From Thalassomonas viridans (GTDB taxonomy: Bacteria; Pseudomonadota; Gammaproteobacteria; Enterobacterales; Alteromonadaceae), in assembly GCF_000948985.2 (NCBI RefSeq), contig NZ_CP059733.1, positions 5,518,001-5,582,000 of the forward strand: 64,000 bases of DNA, in the 5' to 3' direction. The notes beneath the pieces are model-generated. The model had not been told where the DNA came from. It searched no databases and saw only the letters and a program-made list of their open reading frames with translations. Numbering within the stretch: position 1 is the stretch's first letter; each line of letters starts with the position of its first letter. The position numbers and the translations under genes are program-made. Of this stretch, positions 26,514-35,984 are shown one piece after another.

Positions 26514-29500
26514 TCAGTCATGGTCAACACTCCCCCAAATCAGCTGGCGCGACCAGACGGCGTCGGTATGCGGCGTATCCTGCTTGGTATCCTCTGCATT
26601 CTCATCACGGAAGAAGTTCGTCAAACCACCAGGCAGCACCTTTAACAGACTGTTGATGCCCTTATCCAGCAGCGACTGCCCCTCGGGCACGGCAAAGGCC
26701 AGTACCGCATCCTGCTCGGAGCGGACAATCAGGAAATTGTTTTTATAATCGACTTGCGGCGAGGCCAGTACCCGGATCGACTGCTGGTTGACCATCAGCT
26801 GCTCGCGGTAAAGCGCCTGGCCGTCTTCAGGGGCAAAAGTGTCGGCAAAAGGCGCCAGCTCACTCAGCACGCCGTTGATATCTACCTGGAACAAGCGGGC
26901 GCTGTCGCTGTCTTCGTCCGCTGCCTGGTATATCACCGGGCTGGCAATGGCATTGTTTTCCAGCTCAAAACAGCTGAGGTTTTCCCCGCCTGCGGTCAGC
27001 CGGCACACCTGCCCCTGCCCGGCCTGGGCATTGTCGCCGGCTTTGCTGACAGCAAAAAACAGGTATTGCGCACCGCTGTCGTCGCTGGCCCAAACCGGCT
27101 GGTTCGCCACCAGGCCTTCCAGCTGTACCGTCCAGTTGATCACCCCCTGGTCGGAGACCTGGTATAGCTTGCCGTCGACATCGGCGACATAGTTCTGCCC
27201 GTTGATGCCGGTTAATAACGAACGTTCTATCGGCTGCAGGCCAAGGTAGTACAAAGGCTGCAAATAGCTGCTGCGTTTGGGCAGCACCACTGTGGGTTTC
27301 ACCGCAGGTTTAACGATACTGACCTGCTGAAAGCCCTGCTCGCCGAAACCGGAAACCGTCAGGGTAAAAGTGGTTAAATCTTCGGTGCTGACCGCCAAAC
27401 TCTCTGCCAGCAGCAAATCGTCGTACTCATGGCCTTTATTGCTGGTAAGCTGCACCCGGCTGGCGCCGGTTACCTGCCAGCTTAAGGTAAAGCTGCCGTC
27501 ACTTGCCCCATTGTCGGTCTTGTGCTCGGCGGCGGCAAAACTGACCACCTGCAAATCGCCGGTGACCACATTATTGATTTCCTGCGCGCCTGAACAAATG
27601 TCCTGCTGGCAGCTCAGGATACGAAATTCCGGTCCCTGACTTAATGCTGCCTGATAGGCATTGCCGGTAATGTCATCAGCAAGCACAACCCAGGCGCCGT
27701 CTACCTTATGTTCAACCACATAGTGGCTGGCCTGGGCTACCGCAGTCCATTCCAGCAAATACTGCTCGCCGGTATCTTTTACCGACACCCTGGCCGGGGT
27801 ATCGACCGGCAGGGGCATACCGGCATAAACCACCAGGTTTGCTTTCGGACCGCAGTCCTGCTCGACGTTTTCAGCGGCATTTTCACCGACAGAAAGCAGG
27901 TTACAGGCCTGCACGCTATAGGTCACCTTGGCCTGGCTGTCCAGGCTCAGGGCATAATGCAAACGGCCATCCGGATACAGGGCCGCCAGTTCAGCCGTGC
28001 CTTCGCTTATCGTTGCCACAACCGCACCGTCCTGTTCCAGACGGTAGTAACCGACGCCTGCCACCGCCACTTCTTCACCTGGCTGCCAGTGCAGCACAAA
28101 TTGCTGCGCCAGCCCGACACTGATGGCCTGCACACTGTTGTCGACAGCTTCGCCATGGATGGAAACCGAAAACGCTTCCGGCGCCAGCACAGGTTTGTCT
28201 ATGATGCGGATACGCACCGGCGCACTGAAGTCGCTGCAAACCGCCAGCAAATCACAAGTCTTGGCAAAAAACCAGGTATAACCGGGTTCACTGAATACCG
28301 GCATATTCTCCGGGGTAATGGCTTGCGCCTGCTGGTAAACCTGCTCATTGCTGCTATCCGGTGTTAAGCCGCTGGCAGTACCGGCATAATAATATTCCAT
28401 GGTTTGCTTACCGGCTAATGGCGGCCAGCTGACCTCCACCGCCCGGTTGATGCCATAGGCCGGCCGGGATACCGACGGGGCGGCCGGGACATTTTCCGGT
28501 AGATACGCAGTTACCAGGGTTTTGGCGGATAAATCACTGCACCCGGCGCTGTTACAGGCCTGCAGCTGATAATAATATTCACCGGCCTCTGTCAGGGTTT
28601 GCTCTGTGCTGAGCAGAGCCTGGTTACTATTGGCGTTAAAGCTTGCTGCCGGCTCACCGTTTTTATACAGGCTCAGCTCGCTCACCTGCGCCGGCTGGCT
28701 CAGGCTTAAGGTAAAGCTCTGCCCGGCTTTAACGTAACGTAAAGACGTAGTCAGTACCGGACTTTCAGGTTTTTCCACCAGGGTTAAGGTATCAGTAATA
28801 TAACCGCTTACCGGGCAAGCAAGGCCGCTACAGCTTAGCCTTAGCTGATAGTTGCCGCCGCCCCAACTGCCGGCGGGACTGAAACTGGTGCCGCTGCCCT
28901 GGTAGGCAAGCTGCCAGGTGTCGCTGCCCGCCGGCCGGTATTCCAGCATGAAGTTATAATGGCGGCCGTCCGCCATATCCCAGTTGATATTGAAATTGCT
29001 GTCTGTGGTCACCTCTGGCGCATTAAACGCTACTTCGCCCGGCTCTGACGGCGCTTCCCCCGGGGGAATACGCACCAAGCGTATGGCATCTGCCGATGCC
29101 GCACCTTCAACCCCTTGAATTTCAATATAACTTTCACTGCCGGCCGGGAATACGTAACTGCCTAACAACACCCACTGGCCGCCTGTGCCTGCCAGGCGCT
29201 GGTTAACCCGCACTTCGCTGATGTTATCGCCGTAATGGATACGGTAGGGTACGCTTTCGCTGCGCAGGCTACTTTGGGTCCACCAGGCATATACCTGGTA
29301 GTTTTCGCTGCCGGGCAAGGTAAAATGCCACTCGAAAGTATCCCCTGCGCTGTTATAGAGGGATTGTTCGCCGTAGGGCCCGCTTGCGGAAGAGACGTCC
29401 CAGTCGCCGTTTTGTACCGCCCAGACCTTGTCCTGCGCTGTCTTGTTCACGTCGCTGTTATCGACGATCACTTCATCCAGCACGCTGGCTTCGGTTACCT

Positions 29501-30839
29501 CAAGCACGGTTTCCAGGAACTGGTTTTCATCTGCCGGGAAGCGGTTGCCGTAGGCGTCAAGACAATACCATTTGCTGGTAAAACTGCCCTCCTGGCCATA
29601 TACCCGGGTTTCTGTCTGGCCTTTGTCGCCGTATTCGCTAACCGGCTCGCCGCCGTCGCTGGTTTGGTAGCACTTGTCGGCATTAGTTACCTGCCAGTGC
29701 AGGCTGCTCTCCTGCCCGGCTTCTATGGTGGCGGGCAGCCATTCGAACTGCTGCAACGCCATGGCCGGCGCCTGCTCAACCGTCAGTGTCGCTTCCAGGA
29801 ACTGGTTTTCGTCTTCGGGGAAGCGGTTGCCGTATTTGTCTTCACAAAACCATTTCTTGTGATGCACGCCGGGCTCGGTATAACGGACCGCTGCCGTTTC
29901 CCCGATATAGGAATATTGCACTAGGGAGCCTGAGTCCGGGGCGGTTTCATAACATTTACGGCCATGGTTGATATACCACTTAAAAGCGGTTTCCTGTCCG
30001 GTTTTAATATCCGGGTTTAACCAGCCAAAATCCGTTACCCTCGGTTGGTTGATCGCCGTTTGGCTGCTATAGCTGTAGCCGCTCTCAACCTGGCCTATGG
30101 TGACATACACAGGCAGGTCTGCGGTATTAACCACCACATCCGCCAGGCCGTCAAGATCAAAGTCGTGCAGCCTGAAGCTGTGGCCGCTGGCGGTCAAAGT
30201 CAGGGCATCCCATTCGCTCTGACTCAGCTCAGCCACAACCCAGCTGCCGTCGGTTAACGTCAGCCTGATTTTCTTAAAACCATGGCTTTGAGGTAAACTC
30301 AGGTATAAATTACCGCTTTCGTCCCGGTAAACCGCCGTATTGATACGCACCAGCTTCACGGCATCGGCGCTGGCACCGTTTCCGTCTATATCGACATAAC
30401 TGCTATCGCCTGCGGGAAAGTCATAATTTCCCAGCAAATACCAGCGCCCTGCATAAGCAGATCTTAACTGGTTTACCCTGACTTCCCTGACCTTATCGCC
30501 ATAATGAATACGATAAGGTATATCTATATTACGGTTGCTTTCGGCAGTCCACCTGGCATAAACATGATAATTTCCGGCTTCGGGCAGAGAAAAATGCCAT
30601 GCAAAATTGCCACCTTTATTACCATAAAGTGAATCTGAGCCATAAGGCGGACGGCCCAGCGAAATCGACCAGTCATCATCTGAGACTGCCCACTCCCCCG
30701 TAGCGATTGCCCAGCGGCCGTCGGCGGCGGCTTTGTCCATATCTGAATTGTCGATAATGACTTCATCAAGGGCGAAAGCAAATTGAGCGAACAAGATCAA
30801 CAGCAGCAACAAGCGTGACTGCAAACGACCAAACAACAT
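26514..30839 (-). CDS. Giant exported golvesin/Ig-like protein with C-terminal beta-propeller
   Basis: 1441-residue secreted or surface protein, first gene of the RHS locus. Domains in order: signal peptide (1-23, LLLLLILFAQFAFA); a golvesin/Xly-type domain (about 24-165: VIIDNSD, YGDKVREVRVNQ); an SGNLY module with an FG-GAP-like DFDLDGLADVVVN (about 167-250); and two tandem copies of a Cys-containing repeat (about 265-455, each with KCY and YGNRFPxDENQFLE). A second golvesin domain follows (about 458-605), then several FN3/Ig-like domains with paired Cys. A PQQ-like propeller lies near the end (GKLYQVSDQGVINWTVQLEG). AAGGCAG precedes the ATG. The RHS gene begins 130 bases after its stop and shares several of the modules, so the two probably work together at the cell surface. 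The function is unknown. Confidence 0.8.
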   Translation of the reverse strand: MLFGRLQSRLLLLLILFAQFAFALDEVIIDNSDMDKAAADGRWAIATGEWAVSDDDWSISLGRPPYGSDSLYGNKGGNFAWHFSLPEAGNYHVYARWTAESNRNIDIPYRIHYGDKVREVRVNQLRSAYAGRWYLLGNYDFPAGDSSYVDIDGNGASADAVKLVRINTAVYRDESGNLYLSLPQSHGFKKIRLTLTDGSWVVAELSQSEWDALTLTASGHSFRLHDFDLDGLADVVVNTADLPVYVTIGQVESGYSYSSQTAINQPRVTDFGWLNPDIKTGQETAFKWYINHGRKCYETAPDSGSLVQYSYIGETAAVRYTEPGVHHKKWFCEDKYGNRFPEDENQFLEATLTVEQAPAMALQQFEWLPATIEAGQESSLHWQVTNADKCYQTSDGGEPVSEYGDKGQTETRVYGQEGSFTSKWYCLDAYGNRFPADENQFLETVLEVTEASVLDEVIVDNSDVNKTAQDKVWAVQNGDWDVSSASGPYGEQSLYNSAGDTFEWHFTLPGSENYQVYAWWTQSSLRSESVPYRIHYGDNISEVRVNQRLAGTGGQWVLLGSYVFPAGSESYIEIQGVEGAASADAIRLVRIPPGEAPSEPGEVAFNAPEVTTDSNFNINWDMADGRHYNFMLEYRPAGSDTWQLAYQGSGTSFSPAGSWGGGNYQLRLSCSGLACPVSGYITDTLTLVEKPESPVLTTSLRYVKAGQSFTLSLSQPAQVSELSLYKNGEPAASFNANSNQALLSTEQTLTEAGEYYYQLQACNSAGCSDLSAKTLVTAYLPENVPAAPSVSRPAYGINRAVEVSWPPLAGKQTMEYYYAGTASGLTPDSSNEQVYQQAQAITPENMPVFSEPGYTWFFAKTCDLLAVCSDFSAPVRIRIIDKPVLAPEAFSVSIHGEAVDNSVQAISVGLAQQFVLHWQPGEEVAVAGVGYYRLEQDGAVVATISEGTAELAALYPDGRLHYALSLDSQAKVTYSVQACNLLSVGENAAENVEQDCGPKANLVVYAGMPLPVDTPARVSVKDTGEQYLLEWTAVAQASHYVVEHKVDGAWVVLADDITGNAYQAALSQGPEFRILSCQQDICSGAQEINNVVTGDLQVVSFAAAEHKTDNGASDGSFTLSWQVTGASRVQLTSNKGHEYDDLLLAESLAVSTEDLTTFTLTVSGFGEQGFQQVSIVKPAVKPTVVLPKRSSYLQPLYYLGLQPIERSLLTGINGQNYVADVDGKLYQVSDQGVINWTVQLEGLVANQPVWASDDSGAQYLFFAVSKAGDNAQAGQGQVCRLTAGGENLSCFELENNAIASPVIYQAADEDSDSARLFQVDINGVLSELAPFADTFAPEDGQALYREQLMVNQQSIRVLASPQVDYKNNFLIVRSEQDAVLAFAVPEGQSLLDKGINSLLKVLPGGLTNFFRDENAEDTKQDTPHTDAVWSRQLIWGSVDHD

Positions 30840-31287
30840 AAGAACTGCCTTTCATTTGTTTAAAGATATGCAGGGAGATACCAGGCTCCCGGTTAATCAA
30901 CAGCTGCTACCGGATAGACGCTGATAACTGATCTGACCTCATTGCCAGGGTCAGGCGCGGCATTGTACATTAAGATTACAAAAAATAAACATTACAGCGC
31001 ATTACACAAACAAAAAAACAACCTATCAAACAATTTATTAACCAAGATTTTTGAGTAGCTAACCTAAGTCCGAAATGTTCAACGTATGGACAATAATGAG
31101 TGGAAATACCCGGACAAAATACCCGATATTTCTCCGGGATCGCTAAAGGGGAATTGCTGATTTACTGCAAGCTCACGGAAACCGGGTCGGCATAAAGGGT
31201 TTATTCCGCTTGGTATCAACACAAGTCTTTGATAATCTAGCCAACATTATTTACCTTACCCCAAACGCATTCAGGTATCAGCAATTC
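30840..31287. other. Divergent intergenic region
   Basis: 448 bases between the minus-strand giant-protein locus and the plus-strand ampG-like gene, so both promoters should lie here. It is A+T-rich around 30965-31080. I see no gene, no strong palindrome and no promoter that I can call with confidence. Confidence 0.4.
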
Positions 31288-32907
31288 ATGTCTTCACCCC
31301 ACAGCCTACGCCAAACCCTGTCCTATTTTAAAGATCGCCGGTTATTAAGTATCTTTTGCTTCGGTATCGCCAGCGGCTTTCCCTGGGTGATGACAGGCTC
31401 CGCCATGAGCGGCTGGTTAAAAGACGCGGGGTTAAGCCGTTCCAGCATAGGTTTGTTCGGTTTGATCTTTGTCGCCTACAGCATTAATTTTCTCTGGTCC
31501 CCTTTAGTGGATCGCCTCAAGGTTCCCTTTTTAACCCGTTATATCGGCCAGAGGCGCAGCTGGATTTTAGCCACCCAATTGCTGATCATGCTGGCTACGT
31601 TAAAGCTAAGCCAGCTGGATGTCGTTAACCAGCTTAGCCTGATGGCTTTTTTTGGCTTGATAATCGCCATCTGCGGCGCCACCCAGGACATAGCCATAGA
31701 TGCCTACCGTATCGACCTGCTCCAGGACAAAGACAGCAATTACATGGCGGCCGGTTCCGCCATGGCCACCTCGGGCTGGTGGACCGGATTTGCCGGTTTA
31801 GGCAGCATCCCCTTTATTCTGGTGGATCAGCCGGGCTGGCAGTGGTCCCAGGTATACCTGGTACTGGCAGCTATCATGGCGGCCCTGATGATCACCGCCC
31901 TGGTGGTGCGGGAGCCGAAAAGCAACCGCGAAGCGGTACACAACCAAATTGAAAAAAACTACCTGCAGGTATTGCCGTCCCGGGGCAGGCAACCGCTGGC
32001 TATCCTGCTGATTTTACCGGCCATTTTTGCCGCCATCATTTATGCCAATATAGGCTATCCCGGCTGGCCCGAGGGTTATATCGACAGCAGCTACCGCTTC
32101 TGGCTGATCAGCGCCTTTATCCTGCTGCTGCTGGTACTTTTCAGCCAGCAGCTTACCCGGTTAAACAAAGTGATCAACACCCGGCTATCAGAAAATGGGA
32201 CAAGCACAATAACTGCGCACCCTGCCAACCGTATCCACCGGCTAACCGCCTGGCTGCTGACCACCTTAGTGGCGCCGATCCAGGAGTTTTTCGACCGTAA
32301 CGGCGCCAAGTTGTCAATCGCCATTTTGCTCTTTATCTTTTTATTTAAGCTGGGGGAAGCCTATCTGGGACGCATGTCCATAGTGTTTTACCGGGAAGTG
32401 GGTTTTTCCAACAGCGATATCGCCTATTATTCGAAAATGATCAACTGGTCGGTTACCATTATTTTTTCCCTGATCGGCAGTGTCTTTACCATTAGGTACG
32501 GCATCTTAAAGGGCTTGTTTATCGGCGGCACCGCCATGGCCGCCAGTAATTTGTTATTTTCCCTGATGGCCATCGTCGGCCCGGATAAGGCGTTATTTGC
32601 CTTTACCGTGTTTGTTGACGGATTCACTTCCGCCTGGGGCTCTGTGGCTTTTGTCGCCTTGCTGTCGGTTCTGTGCAACCATACCTTTACCGCCAGCCAG
32701 TACGCCCTGATGGCCTCCCTGGGAACTTTCGGCCGGGTTATGCTGGGCTCTTATTCGGGTATTATTGTCGACTGGCTGGACGGCAACTGGTCGCTGTTTT
32801 TTATCCTGACCGCCCTGATGGTCATACCCAGCTTGCTGTTTTTATATTCCATCCGCAAACCGCTGACGGTACTAATAGAGAAAAATCAGGCGCAAAACGG
32901 CAGTTAA
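31288..32907 (+). CDS. ampG: AmpG-like muropeptide/MFS permease
   Basis: Inner-membrane permease of the major facilitator superfamily related to AmpG, which imports anhydromuropeptides for cell-wall recycling. The family pattern is seen early: a charged N-terminus, FGIASGFPWVMTGSAMSGWLKDAG, and NFLWSPLVDRLKVPFL, followed by QRRSWI and an ATQDIAIDAYRIDLL helix. About 539 residues from the ATG at 31288; a TTG at 31210 in the same frame would add 26 residues and is less likely. About 12-14 hydrophobic segments, with a large central loop near residues 330-360. The substrate is inferred from the family only. Confidence 0.8.
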   Translation: MSSPHSLRQTLSYFKDRRLLSIFCFGIASGFPWVMTGSAMSGWLKDAGLSRSSIGLFGLIFVAYSINFLWSPLVDRLKVPFLTRYIGQRRSWILATQLLIMLATLKLSQLDVVNQLSLMAFFGLIIAICGATQDIAIDAYRIDLLQDKDSNYMAAGSAMATSGWWTGFAGLGSIPFILVDQPGWQWSQVYLVLAAIMAALMITALVVREPKSNREAVHNQIEKNYLQVLPSRGRQPLAILLILPAIFAAIIYANIGYPGWPEGYIDSSYRFWLISAFILLLLVLFSQQLTRLNKVINTRLSENGTSTITAHPANRIHRLTAWLLTTLVAPIQEFFDRNGAKLSIAILLFIFLFKLGEAYLGRMSIVFYREVGFSNSDIAYYSKMINWSVTIIFSLIGSVFTIRYGILKGLFIGGTAMAASNLLFSLMAIVGPDKALFAFTVFVDGFTSAWGSVAFVALLSVLCNHTFTASQYALMASLGTFGRVMLGSYSGIIVDWLDGNWSLFFILTALMVIPSLLFLYSIRKPLTVLIEKNQAQNGS

Positions 32908-32935
32908 ACCGCTTAGTCAAGACTAAAGCAAAAGC

Positions 32936-32963
32936 CCCTTTGCCGGTTGCCGCCGGCAAAGGG
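32936..32963. terminator. Bidirectional terminator between ampG and the GGDEF-EAL gene
   Basis: A perfect 11-bp stem (CCCTTTGCCGG / CCGGCAAAGGG) with a 6-base loop sits between two convergent genes. Read on the minus strand it is followed by GGCTTTTGCTTT; the plus side has ATTTTAAATTT after a short gap. Confidence 0.7.
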
Positions 32964-32972
32964 AGAAGTATT

Positions 32973-35540
32973 TTAAATTTCTGCCAGATGCCCGGCGCTG
33001 AGACTGACCTCAGCGCTGTTGACACTCCCGGTGCCATAAAGCTCAAGCAGCTGGGTGCTGATGTTGTCGGCATTGGCCGGCTTGCAGTATAAATACCCCT
33101 GCATGATGGAACAGCCTTTCTTGGTAAGAAAATCCACCTGCTCCCGGGTTTCAACCCCTTCCGCCACTATGCCGAGGTTAAGCCCCTGTGCCATAGCAAT
33201 AATAGTCGCCACTATCTGGCATTCCTGCTGGTCAAAAGGCAGTTTACGGACAAAACTGGCGTCTATCTTTAAGGTGTCGAACGGCAGCTGGGTAAGATAG
33301 CTCAGGGCGGAAAAACCCGTACCGAAATCATCGATAGAGTTTTTAATCCCCAGCTCATTGGCCCGGGTCAGGGTTTTGCTGGCCTGCTCGATATCTTCAA
33401 TCAGGCAGCCCTCGGTGACTTCCAGGGTTAATAACCTGGGATCCAGGCCGGTTTCCTTTAACGCCAGTTGGATGGATTTGATCAGATCATGGCGAAAATG
33501 CAGGGCAGAAATATTCACCGAGATCCTGACATCTTCCAGCCCCTGCTGTTGCCAGAGTTTTCTTTGCCTGCAGGCCTGGCGTAATACCCAGCGATCGATA
33601 TCGACAATGATGCCGATTTCTTCCGCCATAGGAATAAAATAGGCGGGAGAAACATAGCCCAATTCCGGATGGTTCCAGCGCAGCAGGGCCTCTATTCCCA
33701 CCACCTGGCCGCTGATACTGTCAAACTGAAGCTGGTAAAAGAGCTCCAACTCGTCCTGCTGCAGGGCACTGCGTAAATAGTTTTGCGTCAGCAACCGGTC
33801 CATCGCCACCACATTCATTTCTGCGGTATAAAGCTGGTAGGAATTTCTACCGCCTTCTTTGGCTTTATACATGGCGATATCGGCATGTTTAAGCAAGGTA
33901 TCCGTGTCTTCGCCGTCATCGGGATAAATAGCCACCCCGATAGAAGGAGTTACATGCAGTTTCTTCGATTCCAGATCATAGGGCTGGCTGAGCACTTTAC
34001 TGATACGCTCAACCACAGAAACCACATCATTGACGCAGTCCATTTCCGTCAGCAGAATAACAAACTCGTCCCCACCGAACCGGGAAACCGTATCCCCTTC
34101 CTTGACGCTGGCGTTAAGGCGGTTCGATACCGCTTTTAACAGTTCATCGCCGACCTTATGCCCCAGGCTGTCATTGATTTGCTTAAAACGATCCAAATCC
34201 AGAAACAGCACAGCCGCCTGTTGGTGGTTTCTGTGGGCGGTGGACAGGGCGATTTCAAACCTGTCGTTAAACAAACGCCGGTTGGGCAAACCGGTAAGAT
34301 CATCAAAAAATGCCAGGGCGTGAATTTTATTCTCGCTGACCTTACGGTCGGTGATATCGCTGAAAATGGCGGCAAACAAGTGCTCGCTTTCATCATCCTG
34401 ATCTATCTGTACTATGGTCAGCCATTCCGGATAAATATCGCCGTTTTTCTTCTTGTTCCAGATTTCTCCCTGCCACATGCGTTTTTTGGCAATATCTCCC
34501 CACATCGCCTTATAAAAGGCTTCGTCATGACGTCCGGAGCTTAGCAGGCTCGCCGGCTGGCCTATGGCTTCTTCTTCGCTATAGCCGGTGAGCTTGGTAA
34601 AGGCAGAGTTCACCGACAGGATTTTACCGCCGGCATCGGTAACCATGATGCTGTCGAGGGAAGCCTCGATAATTTTTTCGGCAAAATACAGGCTTTTCTT
34701 CGACTCCCGCAGGGCATCGTCCCGCTCGGTTAAAATGGTTTCCAGTTTCTGCACATAGGCAATTTCAATATCCGACAAAATATGCTGCAGGGACAGGATA
34801 CCAACAATCTCACTTAAGCTGTTGGTCACCACCAGGTGGCGGATATTGTTCTGTTTAATGGTGATATAAGCCTGATGCAGGGTATCTTCATCATGAATGG
34901 TCACCAGGGGGTGAGCGGCATAAAACCAGGCATCGCGGTCCCGGTGTTTTTCCGCAAGGATATGCAGCAAATCACGCTCGGTGATAATGCCGTATTCGCC
35001 GCTTTGCTCATCTTTAACCAACGCCGACGAACTTTTGTATTCCGCCATGGCTTCGGCGATTTTACTCACAGGCAGCTGGCCGCTGACCACAGGTACCCTG
35101 GAGTTGTAGTTATCTTTTATTTTTCTCAGCTGCAGATAATGTTCGATTCCCTGCTTTTTAATTACATCCGTTTGATTCACTATGCCTATCGCCTGCTCTT
35201 CTTCATCCACTACCAGCAAATGACGTACGCGATGGCGGTAAAAGGTCATAACGATCTTTTGCAGCGGCGTATCGGCCTTAATGGTCAATACCGGAGAGCT
35301 CATAAACTCCCTGATGGGGCAGTCAAAGTAATCTTGTTGCTCAAAAGACAGTTTTGCGCAATCGGCTTCGGTCCAGATGCCGACCGTTCTACCGTCCTCT
35401 TCTATCAGGATGGAACTGGTTTTATTGTTCCTGATTAACTGTGCCGCCGTACACAAGGGGGTATCCGGTGCACAGGATAACAGGTTTCTCTGTGCCAAAT
35501 GAGACGCAGTTAATGTGCTTTTATTACTCACCAAAGTCAT
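32973..35540 (-). CDS. CBS-PAS-GGDEF-EAL cyclic-di-GMP signalling protein
   Basis: Cytoplasmic 855-residue protein for c-di-GMP turnover. Two tandem CBS pairs occupy about residues 10-255 (e.g. RVRHLLVVDEEEQAIGIVNQTDV), a nucleotide-sensing module. A short coiled linker follows (261-285), then a PAS domain (about 285-400: SLDSIMVTDAGGKILSVN). The GGDEF domain has an intact GGDEF (489-493, RFGGDEFVILL). The EAL domain has an intact EAL (617-619, GIEALLRWNHP) and the loop IDDFGTGFSAL. Both active-site motifs are complete, so it could make or break c-di-GMP; tandem proteins are often mainly phosphodiesterases. No membrane segment is seen, so the input is probably a soluble ligand or redox signal. 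Single gene. Confidence 0.95.
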   Translation of the reverse strand: MTLVSNKSTLTASHLAQRNLLSCAPDTPLCTAAQLIRNNKTSSILIEEDGRTVGIWTEADCAKLSFEQQDYFDCPIREFMSSPVLTIKADTPLQKIVMTFYRHRVRHLLVVDEEEQAIGIVNQTDVIKKQGIEHYLQLRKIKDNYNSRVPVVSGQLPVSKIAEAMAEYKSSSALVKDEQSGEYGIITERDLLHILAEKHRDRDAWFYAAHPLVTIHDEDTLHQAYITIKQNNIRHLVVTNSLSEIVGILSLQHILSDIEIAYVQKLETILTERDDALRESKKSLYFAEKIIEASLDSIMVTDAGGKILSVNSAFTKLTGYSEEEAIGQPASLLSSGRHDEAFYKAMWGDIAKKRMWQGEIWNKKKNGDIYPEWLTIVQIDQDDESEHLFAAIFSDITDRKVSENKIHALAFFDDLTGLPNRRLFNDRFEIALSTAHRNHQQAAVLFLDLDRFKQINDSLGHKVGDELLKAVSNRLNASVKEGDTVSRFGGDEFVILLTEMDCVNDVVSVVERISKVLSQPYDLESKKLHVTPSIGVAIYPDDGEDTDTLLKHADIAMYKAKEGGRNSYQLYTAEMNVVAMDRLLTQNYLRSALQQDELELFYQLQFDSISGQVVGIEALLRWNHPELGYVSPAYFIPMAEEIGIIVDIDRWVLRQACRQRKLWQQQGLEDVRISVNISALHFRHDLIKSIQLALKETGLDPRLLTLEVTEGCLIEDIEQASKTLTRANELGIKNSIDDFGTGFSALSYLTQLPFDTLKIDASFVRKLPFDQQECQIVATIIAMAQGLNLGIVAEGVETREQVDFLTKKGCSIMQGYLYCKPANADNISTQLLELYGTGSVNSAEVSLSAGHLAEI

Positions 35541-35774
35541 ACGTTTATTTTCTGATACAATTTACCACAGTGTTTTATACCAGCTTTAAACAGCAAGGGA
35601 TTTGATCTGTATCAAAACGGCCAAAATCCGGTAGCTACAGCCTGCCCGGACAAAGATTTAACGGCACGGTTAAATAAAGAAAAGCAAATACTGAAAAATA
35701 TCTAATTTCACCGATAGCATCGGCCGATATTTTCGCCTATGATATTGGAATATAATAAGTAACTATTTCACTTT

Positions 35775-35945
35775 ATGATAAAATTCTTTATTTTATTACC
35801 GATTCTTATGTGTGGTATCTGGTGGTGGTACCTGAATGAAAAAGGTTATACCGTCAAGGACGGCCTGCGGGGGTTTGCCTATATTATTTCCTTCAACGCC
35901 GTCATTATCGCCTTCTTTATCCTGATGATCTTTGTTACCCACTAG
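35775..35945 (+). CDS. Small two-helix membrane protein, 56 aa
   Basis: A short frame that translates as MIKFFILLPILMCGIWWWYL, then a basic polar loop (NEKGYTVKDGLRG), then a second hydrophobic helix ending in FVTH. The helix-loop-helix layout and an in-frame stop followed directly by the convergent panE-like gene support a real gene. I see no strong ribosome binding site. The function is unknown. Confidence 0.55.
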   Translation: MIKFFILLPILMCGIWWWYLNEKGYTVKDGLRGFAYIISFNAVIIAFFILMIFVTH

Positions 35946-35984
35946 AGCTAGAGCGGCAATTTTGCATTGCCGCCTTAACGGCCA

